Source: Methylobacillus sp. (lineage in GTDB: Bacteria; Pseudomonadota; Gammaproteobacteria; Burkholderiales; Burkholderiaceae_C). From it: DNA of 64,000 nucleotides. The DNA is taken from NCBI GenBank assembly GCA_018607835.1, contig JABBAS010000031.1, positions 11,241-75,240 on the forward strand, in the 5' to 3' direction. Under the pieces are notes generated by a model, which made no database searches, was not told where the DNA came from, and saw only the letters and a program-made list of their open reading frames with translations. The translations under genes were made by a program, and so were the position numbers. Each line of letters begins with the position of its first letter. The first letter of the stretch is position 1. This document shows, piece after piece, positions 63,396 through 64,000 of the stretch.

Positions 63396-63540
63396 AATTA
63401 GGCCTAAATTAAAACCCCTTGGGGTGGGCGTCCTGGTTTGGGCGCTCGCTCATTGTAAAATCAGAGGTTAAGCCGGTTGCAGGAATGTCTTGCAGCCCGT
63501 CTCTTTTGTACATCAACTTGTCGCCGTGGGCCCAATCGCC

Positions 63541-64000
63541 ATGAAATTGTTTGTCTCTATTGTCTCCGTAATTAGCGCCTTTGCGCTGCAGTCCGCTCAC
63601 GCTGAAACGGGAAAGCCAGATTTGGCCGCCGGCGCAGCGAAGTATGGTCAAGTCTGTGTGGCCTGCCACGCTGCTGACGGCAACTCTATGGTGCCAGCCA
63701 ACCCCAAGTTGGCACAGCAACACCCCGAGTACCTCATAAAGCAGTTGCAAGAATTTAAGTCCGGCAAGCGCGCCAACGCGGTGATGGCTGGTTTTGCGGG
63801 CATTTTGTCCGACGCGGATATGCGTGATGTTTCCTACTGGCTGGCCAAACAACAGGGCAAGCCCGGTGCAGCGACAGATAAAGACTTGGTTGCTATGGGC
63901 GAGCGTATTTATCGCGGTGGCATTGCGGAGCGCAACATCCCCGCTTGTGCCGGTTGCCACAGTCCCAATGGCGCGGGCATGCCCTCGCAGTTCCCGCGTT
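63541..64000 (+). CDS. Cytochrome c4-type dihaem protein (3' end outside window)
   Basis: Starts at the ATG 63541 and runs open to the window end, 153 codons. Signal peptide MKLFVSIVSVISAFALQSAHA, probably cut after residue 21. First haem site CVACH at 39-43, with distal Met expected later in the domain (AVMAGFAGILSD); second haem site CAGCH at 136-140, followed by PNGAGMPSQFP. The spacing and the repeated c-type domain fit cytochrome c4, a periplasmic electron carrier to oxidases. In related genomes ResB/CcsA cytochrome maturation genes often follow. Confidence 0.9.
   Translation, partial: MKLFVSIVSVISAFALQSAHAETGKPDLAAGAAKYGQVCVACHAADGNSMVPANPKLAQQHPEYLIKQLQEFKSGKRANAVMAGFAGILSDADMRDVSYWLAKQQGKPGAATDKDLVAMGERIYRGGIAERNIPACAGCHSPNGAGMPSQFPR

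Overview
The window reads as a chromosomal segment of a betaproteobacterium of the order Burkholderiales, probably near Comamonadaceae. The evidence is the gene content and order: isovaleryl-CoA dehydrogenase / carbonic anhydrase / thiolase beside a methylcrotonyl-CoA carboxylase operon; a UvrA of almost 2000 residues built as a tandem duplicate; rplM-rpsI / coiled-coil membrane protein / bactofilin / erpA / anmK / M23 peptidase / tyrS; an ImuA-ImuB-DnaE2 cassette; engB beside a cytochrome c4; and an S-adenosylhomocysteine (SAH) riboswitch before ahcY. Family names rest on reading the translated proteins, not on database searches. Base composition is uniform. I see no insertion sequence, phage, CRISPR array, tRNA, rRNA or obvious pseudogene.

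Layout. 1-16.3 kb: leucine/isovalerate catabolism (ivd, mccB, methylglutaconyl-CoA hydratase, mccA, HMG-CoA lyase), with a carbonic anhydrase that can supply bicarbonate to the carboxylase, a thiolase, a second acyl-CoA dehydrogenase and a PaaI-type thioesterase. A divergent AraC-type regulator faces the mcc operon across a region holding a 21-bp direct repeat. TrkA-TrkH potassium uptake, a rhodanese and a YchJ-like protein are embedded. 16.4-27 kb: SlyX, a luciferase-like oxidoreductase, a YbaK-DUF1289 fusion, a DsbA-fold isomerase, a universal stress protein, the giant UvrA and an MFS permease. 27-31.6 kb: methyl cycle (SAH riboswitch, ahcY, tlyA-like methylase, metF), a small unknown protein and rlmJ. 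31.7-39.6 kb: rplM-rpsI with a long structured leader, cell-envelope genes (bactofilin, M23 peptidase, anmK), erpA, tyrS and a cation efflux protein. 39.6-53.4 kb: tRNA/RNA quality control (dtd, ybeY, phoH, ttcA, cca), ruvAB, folate genes (folB, a pteridine-reductase-like SDR, 5-formyl-THF cyclo-ligase), a lytic transglycosylase and others. 54.6-60.3 kb: an SOS mutagenesis cassette (LexA box, imuA, imuB, dnaE2). 60.3-64 kb: metK under what looks like a SAM-II-type riboswitch, an LpxL-type acyltransferase, engB and the start of a cytochrome c4 gene.

The best candidates for something new are regulatory. A SAM-II-like pseudoknot aptamer lies on the minus strand in front of metK. An AraC-type tandem operator sits between the regulator and the mcc operon. 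A 9-bp minisatellite is read in two frames where imuA and imuB adjoin. Most of the window is ordinary core genome; I found no clearly undescribed multi-gene system.
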